Position numbers and translations under genes: made by a program
Shown here: positions 1 through 7,853 of the stretch, piece after piece
Numbering within the stretch: position 1 is the stretch's first letter
Layout of the letters: every line of letters starts with the position of its first letter
Source of the DNA: JALCOL01 sp022649665
Lineage (GTDB): Bacteria > Bacillota > Bacilli > Lactobacillales > Enterococcaceae
Assembly: GCA_030372335.1 (NCBI GenBank)
Contig: JAUDCW010000005.1
Reading direction: 5' to 3' (one strand)
DNA: 64,000 nucleotides
Notes under the pieces: generated by a model
The model's input: only the letters and a program-made list of their open reading frames with translations
Databases searched by the model: none
Told to the model about the DNA's origin: nothing

Positions 1-511
1 GTGAATACCCTTTTGCAGCCGCAGCCGCGGCTTCCTTGATCACAAAAAGATCTCCAGCGATCCCGCGGCGCTCCTCTTTGTGTTCCTGCGGGGCTGAAGC
101 GACATCATCTGCGATCGGCAGAGAAACCGCCTCCAGATCTTCAAGTTCTGCCAGTTCGATCCCGACGTCGAAATTCATGACATCTCCGGCATAATTTCCG
201 AAAAGACAAAGAACGCCGGCTCCCTGATCTGCCTGGCGGATCGCTTCAAGGACCGTTCCCGGCGTCGGGGCGGCAAAAACGTTGCCGATCGCGACAGCAT
301 CGACCAGATTTTTTCCCAGCAGTCCAGCGAAAAGCGGCTCATGACCGCTGCCGCCGCCGCTGACGATCCCGACTTTGCCTTTCTCCTTTTCTTTGCGAAA
401 TAAAACGCGTTCATTCGTTTCAGAGCGTGCGATCCGCTTTTTCTCAGAAGCTAAAAAACCGCTGATCATCTCGTTGACCAAGTTTTCTTTACTATTTAGC
501 ACCTTTTTCAA
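1..511 (-). CDS. dhaK: Dihydroxyacetone kinase, DhaK subunit (3' end outside window)
   Basis: N-terminal 170 residues of DhaK, the dihydroxyacetone-binding subunit that receives phosphate from DhaL/DhaM or ATP. Visible family motifs are the glycine loop GGGSGHEP, FGNYAGDVMNF, DDVASAP and RRGIAGDLFVIKEAAAAA. The substrate-binding histidine of the family would lie beyond the left edge. The start is a TTG at 511, chosen because GAGGTGA sits about 7 nt upstream and the protein begins LKKVLNSKEN as other DhaK proteins do. It is the last gene before the AT-rich sugar operon and has normal GC content, unlike that operon. Whether it is a PTS-dependent or ATP-dependent kinase cannot be seen here. Confidence 0.9.
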   Translation of the reverse strand, partial: MKKVLNSKENLVNEMISGFLASEKKRIARSETNERVLFRKEKEKGKVGIVSGGGSGHEPLFAGLLGKNLVDAVAIGNVFAAPTPGTVLEAIRQADQGAGVLCLFGNYAGDVMNFDVGIELAELEDLEAVSLPIADDVASAPQEHKEERRGIAGDLFVIKEAAAAAAKGYS

Positions 512-625
512 GAAAATCACCTCGATTATAGTTAGTTAATGAAGATAATCTAAAGTTATAAATTTTAATCGATAAAAGAAAAAGTATAAATTTTAAACTT
601 AATCTTGATTCCTTTTTTGAAGGTA

Positions 626-655
626 AATAAAAAGGGGGATGTTTCCCCCCCTTAA
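626..655 (-). terminator. Intrinsic terminator of the sugar PTS operon
   Basis: Reading the minus strand, a GGGGG/CCCCC stem with a short A-rich loop is followed by TTTTTATT. It lies a few bases after the stop codon of the two-cupin gene and closes the PTS operon. Confidence 0.8.
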
Positions 656-658
656 CTT

Positions 659-1573
659 TTAAAGTTTAGTAATCGAAAATATAGCCTTTATCGGCTTGCT
701 TTCAAAATTAACAAGTTGATAAACAGTATTTGCAGGAATGAAAAAAGTATCTTCTTCCTCCATGACAAAACTTTCTTGTAATTCAGGTAAATTAATAGTG
801 ATAGGACCATCAACACAGTATAAAGCCGCATCGCCTTCATGTTTGTCTGGGTCAGATACCCTTGGACCATACCCCCCTGCCGGAAGAATGAATTCTCCAA
901 AATTTCCGTAATCGTTGCTAGTGATAAATCGAATCCACATTGGATGTTTTGTCCCATGAATATTATTTAATTTGTCGTCATCTCTAACAGCGCAAATTAT
1001 TCCGTTTTCTCTTGCAAATTTAGCATCAATTGGCCATGACCCGATATCATCGGTACAGCCCTGTCTAGAAACTTCTTGAATTTTATTTTTGATGTCTGGA
1101 AGTAAATGGTTCTTTTTTCCTTTATAGAATTTTGTTTCCTCATCACTTGGGATCACAGACGGTGGAATACTTTCATTCCATGCCTCAGGAGTAATAAAGT
1201 ATAAAATTCTCGCCTTTTCTGAAGAGAAATTATGGCAACAATGCCAAGTTCCTTCAGGCATGAATAGTCCATCTCCTGTTTTCAAATCAGCAAATTGACC
1301 ATTTCCACTTCTTTGAAGTACAGGGCCATTTAAAATATAGTAATTTTCATCACCAGGATGAATATCTAATGGCAAAAAAACACTACCTGGAGCAAGTTCA
1401 TATATACCTAGCATCATTGTATCCACTGAAATCAATGTGAATGTATTATCTGATGTAGTAGCATCATTCGGAGGATAAAGTGCTGTGGAATACTCCGTTT
1501 TTTTTACCAAACGGGGTTCTTTTTCTCCTGATTCAAACGGAAAATGTTTTAGGATATCAGTTAATTTAGCCAT
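659..1573 (-). CDS. Two-cupin protein of a sugar PTS operon (possible sugar isomerase/epimerase)
   Basis: A 304-residue protein with two cupin-like halves. The first (about residues 50-125) has the metal-site pattern HPGDE...P.GTWH. The second (about 215-300) has a weaker copy (KHEGDA...FIPANTVYQ). No signal peptide or membrane segment is seen. It is the last gene of the aldolase-EIIA-EIIB-EIIC-cupin operon, 20 nt after EIIC, with AGGGGG upstream of its ATG. Cupins in such operons are often sugar isomerases or sugar-phosphate-binding proteins, so an isomerase acting on the imported sugar phosphate is a reasonable inference, not a demonstrated role. Codons are AT-rich like the rest of the operon. 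Confidence 0.6.
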   Translation of the reverse strand: MAKLTDILKHFPFESGEKEPRLVKKTEYSTALYPPNDATTSDNTFTLISVDTMMLGIYELAPGSVFLPLDIHPGDENYYILNGPVLQRSGNGQFADLKTGDGLFMPEGTWHCCHNFSSEKARILYFITPEAWNESIPPSVIPSDEETKFYKGKKNHLLPDIKNKIQEVSRQGCTDDIGSWPIDAKFARENGIICAVRDDDKLNNIHGTKHPMWIRFITSNDYGNFGEFILPAGGYGPRVSDPDKHEGDAALYCVDGPITINLPELQESFVMEEEDTFFIPANTVYQLVNFESKPIKAIFSITKL

Positions 1574-1593
1574 TTTTTGTTTCCCCCTATAAT

Positions 1594-2616
1594 TTAATTT
1601 TCAGTATCCACTGCTTGAATATTTTTTTTCAAAAAAATTAACATTGTGGCTGTGATGCAAGCAGATAATAAAAGAATGCCAAGAAAAATTAACGGTTTAT
1701 TACATAAAAAAATTACAAAAAGGCCACCATGTGGAGCTCGTAAAGTTAATCCGGCAGCATAAGAAAGAGCGGCGCCGATAGAGCTACCAACGATTAAAGA
1801 TGGGATAACTCTGAACGGATCTTTGACTGCGTATGGAATGGCAAATTCAGTGATCATTGCGCATCCACCAATAAAGCAACCACCAATTCCGTCTCTATCC
1901 ACTTCAGAAAATTTCTTTTTACTAATTAGCATTGCAATCGCTATCCCGAGCGGAGGAGCCATAGAAGCAATGAAATTTGCAGCCATCGGACTCCAGTTAT
2001 TTCCTGCAGAGGCAGCGATTGCAAATGCATAAGCAGCTTTATTTAGGGGACCGCCCATGTCAAACGCTAACATTGCTCCTTGAATTAAACCCAGTAAAAT
2101 CAAACTTCCTCCAGACATTCCACTTAACCGTGAGTTCATAGTTGTATTCAGCCAAGTAATAGGTTTACCAATCACATAAGACATTAAAATCCCCATAATA
2201 AATATACTAACTAAGGGAATAATCAAGGTAGTCAAAAGAGATCTTAATTGGTAGGGTAATTTTATTTTCTTTAATTCTCTTACCACATATCCTGCTAAAA
2301 TTCCTCCAATCATTGCACCAATGAAACCAGAACCCTGGGTGCTAGCGATCATGCCTGCAACAAATCCAGGTGCGATTGCAGGCTTGTCAGCTAAAGAATA
2401 TGCAATATACCCCCCCAAAACAGGAATCATCAGTCCGAAAGCAGTTTTTCCCCAACCAAACATCTCAAACCCAAATGTTCCCTTTGCATCCCCGACATAA
2501 ATTCCTCCAATAGCAAATGCTAGGGCAATCAAGATTCCACCACCAGTTACAAAAGGCAACATAAAAGAAACACCAGTTAGCAATGATTGCTTTAGATCAT
2601 TTAGCACCTTTTTCAT
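1594..2616 (-). CDS. PTS fructose-type permease, EIIC component
   Basis: A 340-residue, very hydrophobic protein with eight to nine predicted membrane spans and fructose-family EIIC features: a TGVSFMLPFVTGGG start, GFVAGMIAS, and the GGPLNKAAYAFA and APHGG segments. It forms the membrane channel that passes the sugar to EIIB. It stands alone rather than fused to EIIA/EIIB, as in mannose-fructose-type multi-protein systems of Firmicutes. AAGGAG precedes the ATG at 2616. The substrate is unknown. Fructose itself is possible, but the class II aldolase and cupin neighbours suggest a less common ketose or polyol. Confidence 0.85.
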   Translation of the reverse strand: MKKVLNDLKQSLLTGVSFMLPFVTGGGILIALAFAIGGIYVGDAKGTFGFEMFGWGKTAFGLMIPVLGGYIAYSLADKPAIAPGFVAGMIASTQGSGFIGAMIGGILAGYVVRELKKIKLPYQLRSLLTTLIIPLVSIFIMGILMSYVIGKPITWLNTTMNSRLSGMSGGSLILLGLIQGAMLAFDMGGPLNKAAYAFAIAASAGNNWSPMAANFIASMAPPLGIAIAMLISKKKFSEVDRDGIGGCFIGGCAMITEFAIPYAVKDPFRVIPSLIVGSSIGAALSYAAGLTLRAPHGGLFVIFLCNKPLIFLGILLLSACITATMLIFLKKNIQAVDTEN

Positions 2617-2655
2617 AAAGAGCTCCTTTCTTGGAAATACTTTTTAAACTATTAT

Positions 2656-2973
2656 TTATTTTTTTAAATATTCTTCAATAATTTTTTTTACTTTATCGGG
2701 GTGACGTATTACTTCGTGGGGCGAGGATTGGATAGTAATATCTTTATAATCCTCAAATCGATCATGATCGGTTAGACCAACATCATTAGCAAAAATAATA
2801 ACTCTAGCATCTTTCAAATCGAGAGCTTCTATTCTATTCTCTATTCCTAACGCTCCCTGTATCTCAACTTTATAATTTACATCTAGTTGTTTTGCTATTT
2901 TTTCTAATGCTTCTGCTGCCATATATGAGTGGGCAATCCCTGTTGCACAAGATGTAACTGCTATAAATTTCAT
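2656..2973 (-). CDS. PTS fructose-type EIIB component
   Basis: A 105-residue cytoplasmic phosphocarrier. Cys9 lies in the motif TSCATGIAHSYMAAEAL, the phospho-cysteine signature of fructose-family EIIB. It takes phosphate from EIIA and gives it to the sugar during transport. Its start overlaps the EIIA stop by 4 nt (ATGA), so the two are translationally coupled. Confidence 0.9.
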   Translation of the reverse strand: MKFIAVTSCATGIAHSYMAAEALEKIAKQLDVNYKVEIQGALGIENRIEALDLKDARVIIFANDVGLTDHDRFEDYKDITIQSSPHEVIRHPDKVKKIIEEYLKK

Positions 2974-3449
2974 TTTTCTCTTCCTTTCTTAGATAGTAAA
3001 TAAACAATTTCCCGATCATTGGATGCGCTTTCAATTTTTTTGATAAAATTTTCATCCATTAACTGTCTTGCTAAATCTGCCAGCATCTTTAGATAGACTG
3101 TTCCAGCTGTAGATTTTTCAATTGCAAACATGAAAATATATTTTACCAAACCACTTTCTCCATACGAAGAATATTCAATCGGATTATTGAGTATACAAAT
3201 AGATAAACTTGAGCTTTTCACAGTATCACTATCTCCGTGTGGAATGGCAATATAATTACCCATATATGTCGATCCCTGATTTTCTCTTTCATCAAGTGAA
3301 GCCAAAAATTCAGGAACAGATTTGATGATTTCACTTTTCAAGAAAGTTTCCGCCATAGAATAAAACAATTCTCTTTTAGTTTTGATATTTGAGGTATCGT
3401 CTCCAATGAGTATCCTTTCTTTCGACACGATTTTTGAAAAGTCTGTCAT
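2970..3449 (-). CDS. PTS fructose/mannitol-type EIIA component
   Basis: A 159-residue EIIA of the PTS_EIIA_2 family. The phospho-histidine is in YIAIPHGDS (His71 from the chosen start). An ATG lies 15 nt further upstream, but its first codons contain the ribosome binding site GGAGGG, so ATG 3449 (MTDFSKIV) is the better start. It passes phosphate from HPr to the EIIB encoded next. An 18-bp perfect hairpin sits immediately upstream between aldolase and EIIA and could give the two parts of the operon different expression. Confidence 0.85.
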   Translation of the reverse strand: MTDFSKIVSKERILIGDDTSNIKTKRELFYSMAETFLKSEIIKSVPEFLASLDERENQGSTYMGNYIAIPHGDSDTVKSSSLSICILNNPIEYSSYGESGLVKYIFMFAIEKSTAGTVYLKMLADLARQLMDENFIKKIESASNDREIVYLLSKKGREK

Positions 3450-3467
3450 TACATTTCCCTCCATAGT

Positions 3468-3508
3468 AAGATATTTTCCGCCAAGAATTACTTGGCGGAA
3501 AATATCTT
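3468..3508 (-). other. 18-bp perfect inverted repeat between aldolase and EIIA genes
   Basis: AAGATATTTTCCGCCAAG and its exact complement flank a 5-nt loop. In the direction of transcription no T-run follows (CTTACTATGG instead), so it is not a normal terminator. It ends just before the GGAGGG ribosome binding site of EIIA. An mRNA processing or stabilising hairpin protecting the aldolase message is likely; a regulatory role for EIIA translation is possible. Confidence 0.7.
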
Positions 3509-3509
3509 T

Positions 3510-4376
3510 TTATCCTTTATTCATAAATACTTGAAGAGTATGCTTTGTTAAATCCTTAATAATTTCTTCTGCTTTTAATGCTAGCTCATGATAATAAACT
3601 GGTGAATTCGATTCGTTAATGTAGTCGACAAGTTTTGGTGGAACAGCCGTCGACATATAAGAGTAATAATTAATCTTTGAGATACCTGCATTAATTGCTA
3701 GATGAATTTGATCTTCAGGAACCCCTGATGCTCCGTGCAATACAAGTCTGCAATCATCAGTAACTGACTTTCTGCAATCTTCGATTCTTTTAATATCTAA
3801 ATGAGGTGTTTTACTATAGAAACCATGAACAGTTCCAACTAAACAAGCAAGAGCGTCAACTTTTGTTTCTTCAGCAAATTGTGCTGCTCTTAATGGATCA
3901 GTGAAGTATTTGCTCATATCTTTTTCACTAACAATTCCTCCATGCGTGTCTGCACCACCAGTTGGCATGATATCAAACTCTGCCTCAACAGTTAAATTGC
4001 CTGCATGAGCAATCGAAACAAATTGTTTAACTGCTTTTATATTTTCTTCAAAAGGTAGGTCTGAACGATCGATCATAACTGAAGTAAAACCCGCTTCAAT
4101 ACAACGCATAATAAAACTCATATCTCTACCATGATCTACATGAACACATACAGGCACTTTAGCTCTTTTCGCGGCTTCAATCATGTAGGGTGCAATAGTT
4201 TCCACAGGAATAATTGAATCATGAACTTGAGCATGATCAATAATAATTGGTGTCCCTAATTCTTCCGCAGCACCGATAATTCCTTTGAGCAATTCCATAT
4301 CTGGAGTATTGATACATCCAATAGCCGACTTGTTTTTTTCCGCCTCTGCAAGAATCTCTTTCATGTTCACAAGCAT
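3510..4376 (-). CDS. Class II ketose-bisphosphate aldolase
   Basis: A 288-residue aldolase of the fructose-/tagatose-bisphosphate class II family. The zinc and catalytic motif VHVDHG (Asp81, His82) is present, as are GTVHGFY and VLHGASGVPE with the other zinc histidines, and the phosphate-binding segment GISKINYYS. It would split a ketose 1-phosphate or bisphosphate into dihydroxyacetone phosphate and an aldehyde. AAGGAGG precedes the ATG at 4376. As first gene of the PTS operon it probably acts on the imported sugar. No separate phosphofructokinase-like gene is present, which favours a ketose 1-phosphate substrate, but this is inference. Confidence 0.85.
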   Translation of the reverse strand: MLVNMKEILAEAEKNKSAIGCINTPDMELLKGIIGAAEELGTPIIIDHAQVHDSIIPVETIAPYMIEAAKRAKVPVCVHVDHGRDMSFIMRCIEAGFTSVMIDRSDLPFEENIKAVKQFVSIAHAGNLTVEAEFDIMPTGGADTHGGIVSEKDMSKYFTDPLRAAQFAEETKVDALACLVGTVHGFYSKTPHLDIKRIEDCRKSVTDDCRLVLHGASGVPEDQIHLAINAGISKINYYSYMSTAVPPKLVDYINESNSPVYYHELALKAEEIIKDLTKHTLQVFMNKG

Positions 4377-4430
4377 TCAAATTACCTCCTTAATTTTTTC
4401 TTACGAATTAAATATACACCAAACGAAAGT

Positions 4431-4457
4431 AAAAGTAAATATATAAAAGTAAATATA
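4431..4457. promoter_or_regulatory. Direct repeats in the divergent promoter region, candidate DeoR operator
   Basis: The 13-mer AAAAGTAAATATA occurs twice (4431-4443 and 4445-4457), 14 bp apart, with a partial third copy (GAAAGTA) just before. The repeats lie between the PTS operon and the divergent DeoR-family gene, where DeoR-type repressors often bind direct repeats. Confidence 0.45.
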
Positions 4458-4497
4458 AGGTTAATAAATTTCTTTTGCTTATCATTACTTATTTATA

Positions 4498-4526
4498 TTG
4501 ACGTTAATAGTTTGTTAGATTAAAAT
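4498..4526 (+). promoter_or_regulatory. Promoter of the DeoR-family regulator gene
   Basis: TTGACG, a 17-nt spacer and TAAAAT, about 45 nt upstream of the TTG start. Confidence 0.6.
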
Positions 4527-4570
4527 TAATATAAATAGGGATAATAATTTCTAGTAAGGGGATGATTTTT

Positions 4571-5407
4571 TTGAGAGAAAAGGGATTATTTCAGGAAGAG
4601 CGACTTAGAAAAATTTTCGAACAATTAAAGCTTAAAAAAAAGGTGCTAGTAAGTGATCTTTCCAAGGAATTTGGCATTAGCAAAACTACGGTCAGAAGTG
4701 ATTTAATAGAATTAGAAAGTCGTGGAGTTTTAACAAGAACTCATGGCGGGGCAATTCTCCGAAGTGCAGAATTGGAATCAGATAAAACCTTTGCTGAAGA
4801 TAACTTACCCCTTAATGCAAGGATAAATACAAATCATTTAGAAAAAAATGCAATTGGCAAGTTAGCTGCCACATTAATTAACGATGGAGATACGTTAATG
4901 GTCGATGGCGGAACAACTACCTCGGCATTCGTTGATTATTTGACTGACAAAAAGAATTTAACAATTATCACTAATTCCTATATTTTGATCCCGCGATTGT
5001 CAGCATTAGAAAATAGTGTAGTGTATTTAGCTGGCGGATTAGTGTATGAAAAACATTCAATCATGGTTGGAAATGAAACTCTTGAGTTTCTCTCACAATT
5101 TAAACCGAACAAATTAATTCTTGGTATTGATGGGATCTCAAGAAAAAGTGGTTTAACAGTTGCTGATAATCAAATGCCTGCAGTCGTTTCTATTAAAAAG
5201 AAGATGATTGAATTATGTGCTCAAACAATCCTAGTTTGCGACTATTCAAAAATCGGCAGAGATTGTTTAATGCGTGTTGCACCAGCATCTAATATTGATT
5301 ACTTAATTACCGATTCAAATGCGGATAAGGAAGAATTACAGATGCTTCATGAGGTTATTCCCAATATTTTAATTACTCCAAAAGTGACTGAAAAGGTTAC
5401 AAATTAA
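4571..5407 (+). CDS. DeoR-family sugar operon regulator
   Basis: A 278-residue DeoR/GlpR-type repressor. An N-terminal helix-turn-helix (about residues 3-60, with VSDLSKEFGISKTTVRSDL and LTRTHGGAI) is followed by a DeoR sugar-phosphate sensor domain with VDGGTTTSAF, ITNS and GIDGIS. The start is taken as TTG 4571 because AAGGGG ends 9 nt before it; an ATG at 4562 directly abuts that ribosome binding site and is unlikely. It is divergent from the PTS operon and probably represses it until a sugar phosphate binds. Base composition is AT-rich like the operon, so both probably arrived together. Confidence 0.85.
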   Translation: MREKGLFQEERLRKIFEQLKLKKKVLVSDLSKEFGISKTTVRSDLIELESRGVLTRTHGGAILRSAELESDKTFAEDNLPLNARINTNHLEKNAIGKLAATLINDGDTLMVDGGTTTSAFVDYLTDKKNLTIITNSYILIPRLSALENSVVYLAGGLVYEKHSIMVGNETLEFLSQFKPNKLILGIDGISRKSGLTVADNQMPAVVSIKKKMIELCAQTILVCDYSKIGRDCLMRVAPASNIDYLITDSNADKEELQMLHEVIPNILITPKVTEKVTN

Positions 5408-5482
5408 TTCTATGAAGATGGTTCTTTTGAAGATAAACTTTTTATAAAATTAAATATTTTCAACTTAATAGTCGAATTATAA

Positions 5483-5511
5483 AAGAGGCTGGAACAACAC
5501 TAAGCTTCGAA
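5483..5511 (+). repeat. Partial copy of the 165-bp intergenic repeat (left end only)
   Basis: GAGGCTGGAACAACACTAAG and the following CTTCGA resemble the left end of the full repeat at 7679 (GAGGTTGGGACAAAAGTGTC, then CAGCTTCGA). The match stops after about 28 nt, right before the hairpin that precedes the IS1182-like remnant. Confidence 0.45.
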
Positions 5512-5516
5512 CCTAA

Positions 5517-5570
5517 AAAGGATCTCACGAAACATTCATCCGAATGCTTCGTGAGATCCTTTGTTTTTTT
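5517..5570 (+). terminator. Intrinsic terminator after the DeoR gene / at the IS remnant start
   Basis: AAAGGATCTCACGAA and its complement, extended by CATTC/GAATG with one mismatch, form a ~21-bp stem followed by TTTGTTTTTTT. It could terminate deoR transcription or shield the IS from outside transcription. Confidence 0.8.
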
Positions 5571-5632
5571 AAATGAGGAGAGAACCTATTACCATTAAAG
5601 TGACAAAACCCAACAGTGAAAGGAAATCTCCT

Positions 5633-6280
5633 ATGTTTAAAGAGTATAACACAACGCAAACCGCTTTGCCGTTGGAATTAGAAATTTTGATCGATCCAGC
5701 AGATATTTCAGTCATTATTCATGAATTTGTCGAAAGACTTCCTGAAAAAGTTTTCGATCTTTTAAAAAAAGACCTGCTTATCACCCGAAGATGATGGTCA
5801 AGATCACGCTGTGCGCTTATGCTCAAGGGGATCGCAGCGATCGAAAGATCGAAGATCTTGTCAAAGATAGTACCCGGATGTGCTGGCTGGCGTGAGAGAA
5901 TGAACCAATCTATCGTACGATCAATCTGTTTTGGGTGGAGGAGCCCACGGCAAAGCTCCCTGAACCCTGCTTTATCCAATTCCGCTCTTTTCTAGTACGT
6001 TCCGGCGAAATTGATGGGGACGCGATCTTTATTGACGGGACAAATACCCAAGCCAATGCAAGTAAGTACTCTTTTGATTGGAAAAAAGCGATCGCGCGGA
6101 AAGTCATCTTTAAACAGGGCATCGTTCGGAAAAACCCCTCGATTTTAGACAAAATCTGAAGCTCTATGAGTATGAAGATTATGCGGGCTGTCCGGTTCGC
6201 AAGCGCTATTCCAAGACGGAATCCGGAAGAATTCGAATCTGGACTACTTTCAAGCCCATGCTCGAAAACTTCTCGTTGGA
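5633..6280 (+). pseudogene. IS1182-family transposase remnant
   Basis: The start MFKEYNTTQTALPLELEILI and the following segment ending VFDLLKKDLL match the N-terminus of IS1182-family transposases. After codon ~52 the frame is lost. The continuation YHPKMMVKITLCAYAQG lies in the next frame and carries an in-frame TGA near 5893. IFIDGTNTQANASKYSFDWKK (read here in two overlapping parts) follows. Then a large internal deletion near 6155 jumps to the C-terminal metal-site-like YEYEDYAGCPVRKRYSK. It is clearly dead. An ISL3-type fragment is joined directly to its end. Confidence 0.7.
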
Positions 6281-6771
6281 AAAATGAGCTTTATTTTTTT
6301 GGACGGCCAGACCAAAAAGATCATTGAGGTCTTGGAGAACCGCAGGCTCTCCTTTCTGCGCGATCACTTCCTGCACTATTCGCGAAAGGCCCGCCAGCGG
6401 GTCCGCTATCTCGTCATGGATATGAATGCCCCTTATGCTCAGCTGGTGAAAGGGATCTTCCCCAATGCCCAGATCGTGATCGACCGGTTTCATATCGTCC
6501 AGCAGATCAACCGTTCATTCAATCAGCTGCGTGTCCAGACGATGAATCGCTTCAAAAAAGCGGATCCCAAAAAGTACCGGCGGCTGAAGCGGTTTTACAT
6601 GATTTAAAGGCTTGTTTTTTTACAATCATTCCATTTTCTACGCTGAAAAAGCTGCTTCAAACGATCTATTTTATTGAAACAAAAGATCCCAAGTAAGTAT
6701 TTCTGCTCGCTTGGAATCCACTACATTTTTTTCAGTTTGAAAGCTCACCAACACTATTGATGAAGAACCTT
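6281..6771 (+). mobile_element. ISL3-family insertion sequence remnant
   Basis: An open frame from 6284 to 6607 encodes the central part of an ISL3-type DDE transposase. It begins FIFLDGQTKKIIEVLENRRL, then has YLVMDMNAPYAQLVKGIFPN and VIDRFHIVQQINRSFNQLR, and stops early at FYMI. Both the N-terminal zinc-finger part and the C-terminal catalytic part are missing. The segment ACACTATTGATGAAGAACC near 6753-6771 resembles an ISL3-type terminal repeat and probably marks the right end of the element. Confidence 0.65.
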
Positions 6772-6797
6772 ATAAAAATGGTCAAATCAAGAGTTTT

Positions 6798-7496
6798 TCA
6801 CCCAAATGCTGTATAACCGACCACGACAGGATCTGCATCCGCTGGGAAGTATTCAGCCATTGTCGCGGCGTCATCTATCTCGCCGGAAGCGGCGTCGATT
6901 GCCAAGAGATATTCTTTTTCGTCTTCTGCGGATTTGATGCGGTAGACTTCAAATGAATCCATCGCCCCGACTTTTGCACGCAGGAGCAGTTCGTGATCCA
7001 GCACATTTTCTTTTAAAAATGAATTTTTAGAAGTGATCGAGCGCAGCTGCAATGGAATCGGTTTGACCTGCATCTGTGCATAATCGAATTCATTGATCCG
7101 CCGGCTGAAGATCCCTTCGGTAGTTCTCTTGATCTCCGGGAACAGTTCCGGTTGGCCAACGTGCTGGCTGAAGGCTCGGGCCGCTGCAGCGATTTGGCTG
7201 ATGTCGATCAGACTATCTTCACGGTGTTTTTCATCGATCACAATATAAGTCGTCTGGCGGCTCATTTCTTCATTGAAATAGCTCAAAAGAAAAGCGAATC
7301 CTTTTTCTTCACCGAGCCGCGGGACGAAGTGCGGGACACGCATCAATGAGCAGCGGCGGCCGAATGCGTCATAAAGATCGCGAATGATCAGCGGCGAGCG
7401 CTCCGATAAGTAATTCGGGAAAGCGATTACATTTTTTAATTCGTGAAATCGTAATTCTTCGTTTGTCTGCAACACCCATTTTTCAACTCCATGCAT
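6798..7496 (-). CDS. Protein of unknown function (232 aa)
   Basis: I do not recognise this family. It is a soluble-looking protein with no signal peptide, membrane span or obvious catalytic motif. The N-terminal half contains FPNYLSERSPLIIRDLYDAF and the C-terminal half repeated acidic stretches. It has a strong ribosome binding site (AGAGGGGG) before ATG 7496 and a consensus promoter 75-100 nt upstream, so it is very likely expressed as a single gene. Its codon use is like the chromosome and unlike the AT-rich operon to the left, so it marks the right flank of that insertion. Confidence 0.7.
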   Translation of the reverse strand: MHGVEKWVLQTNEELRFHELKNVIAFPNYLSERSPLIIRDLYDAFGRRCSLMRVPHFVPRLGEEKGFAFLLSYFNEEMSRQTTYIVIDEKHREDSLIDISQIAAAARAFSQHVGQPELFPEIKRTTEGIFSRRINEFDYAQMQVKPIPLQLRSITSKNSFLKENVLDHELLLRAKVGAMDSFEVYRIKSAEDEKEYLLAIDAASGEIDDAATMAEYFPADADPVVVGYTAFG

Positions 7497-7570
7497 TTTG
7501 GTTCCCCCTCTTTATTTTGTTTGACAAAAATAGCTGCTAAGATTTGGATCTTTCGTTTTAGCTTTTTTCA

Positions 7571-7599
7571 ATTATAGCGTTTTCTTCGGAAAAAGCCAA
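7571..7599 (-). promoter_or_regulatory. Promoter of the 232-aa gene
   Basis: On the minus strand TTGGCT, a 17-nt spacer and TATAAT. Confidence 0.6.
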
Positions 7600-7678
7600 C
7601 AAAATATGGAGGTTTTTTAGTTTATTTTTTATACTTATGCATCTTTCGGCGGAGCCAATGAAATTCTATTCAAAAAAC

Positions 7679-7842
7679 GAGGTTGGGACAAAAGTGTCCA
7701 GCTTCGAGAAATAAGAAGAAAAATCAGAAAATAGTTTCTTATATTTTTGAGATTTTTCGGCTCCTAATCCGAAGAAGCTGCTTTTGAAACACCGTTTATT
7801 CGGAAAAGAGGCTGGGACATGACTTTTGTCCCAGCCTCTTTT
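7679..7842 (+). repeat. 165-bp MITE-like intergenic repeat, copy A
   Basis: It begins GAGGTTGGGACAAAAGT and ends with the complementary ACTTTTGTCCCAGCCTC: 17-bp terminal inverted repeats with one G-T pair. The interior has no coding potential. Copy B (20744-20908, opposite strand) matches along its whole length with scattered changes. Copy C (42955-43067) is a shortened version. The right 38 bp form a complete terminator hairpin. Inference: a non-autonomous mobile element, possibly mobilised by an IS1182-type transposase, because a similar left end lies beside the IS1182 remnant. Confidence 0.8.
7805..7842. terminator. Bidirectional terminator hairpin within repeat copy A
   Basis: AAAAGAGGCTGGGACA and its complement enclose a 6-nt loop. 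A-runs and T-runs flank both sides, so it can stop transcription in either direction. It lies 11 nt after the stop of the 120-aa gene. Confidence 0.8.
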
Positions 7843-7853
7843 GATTCGTTGAG

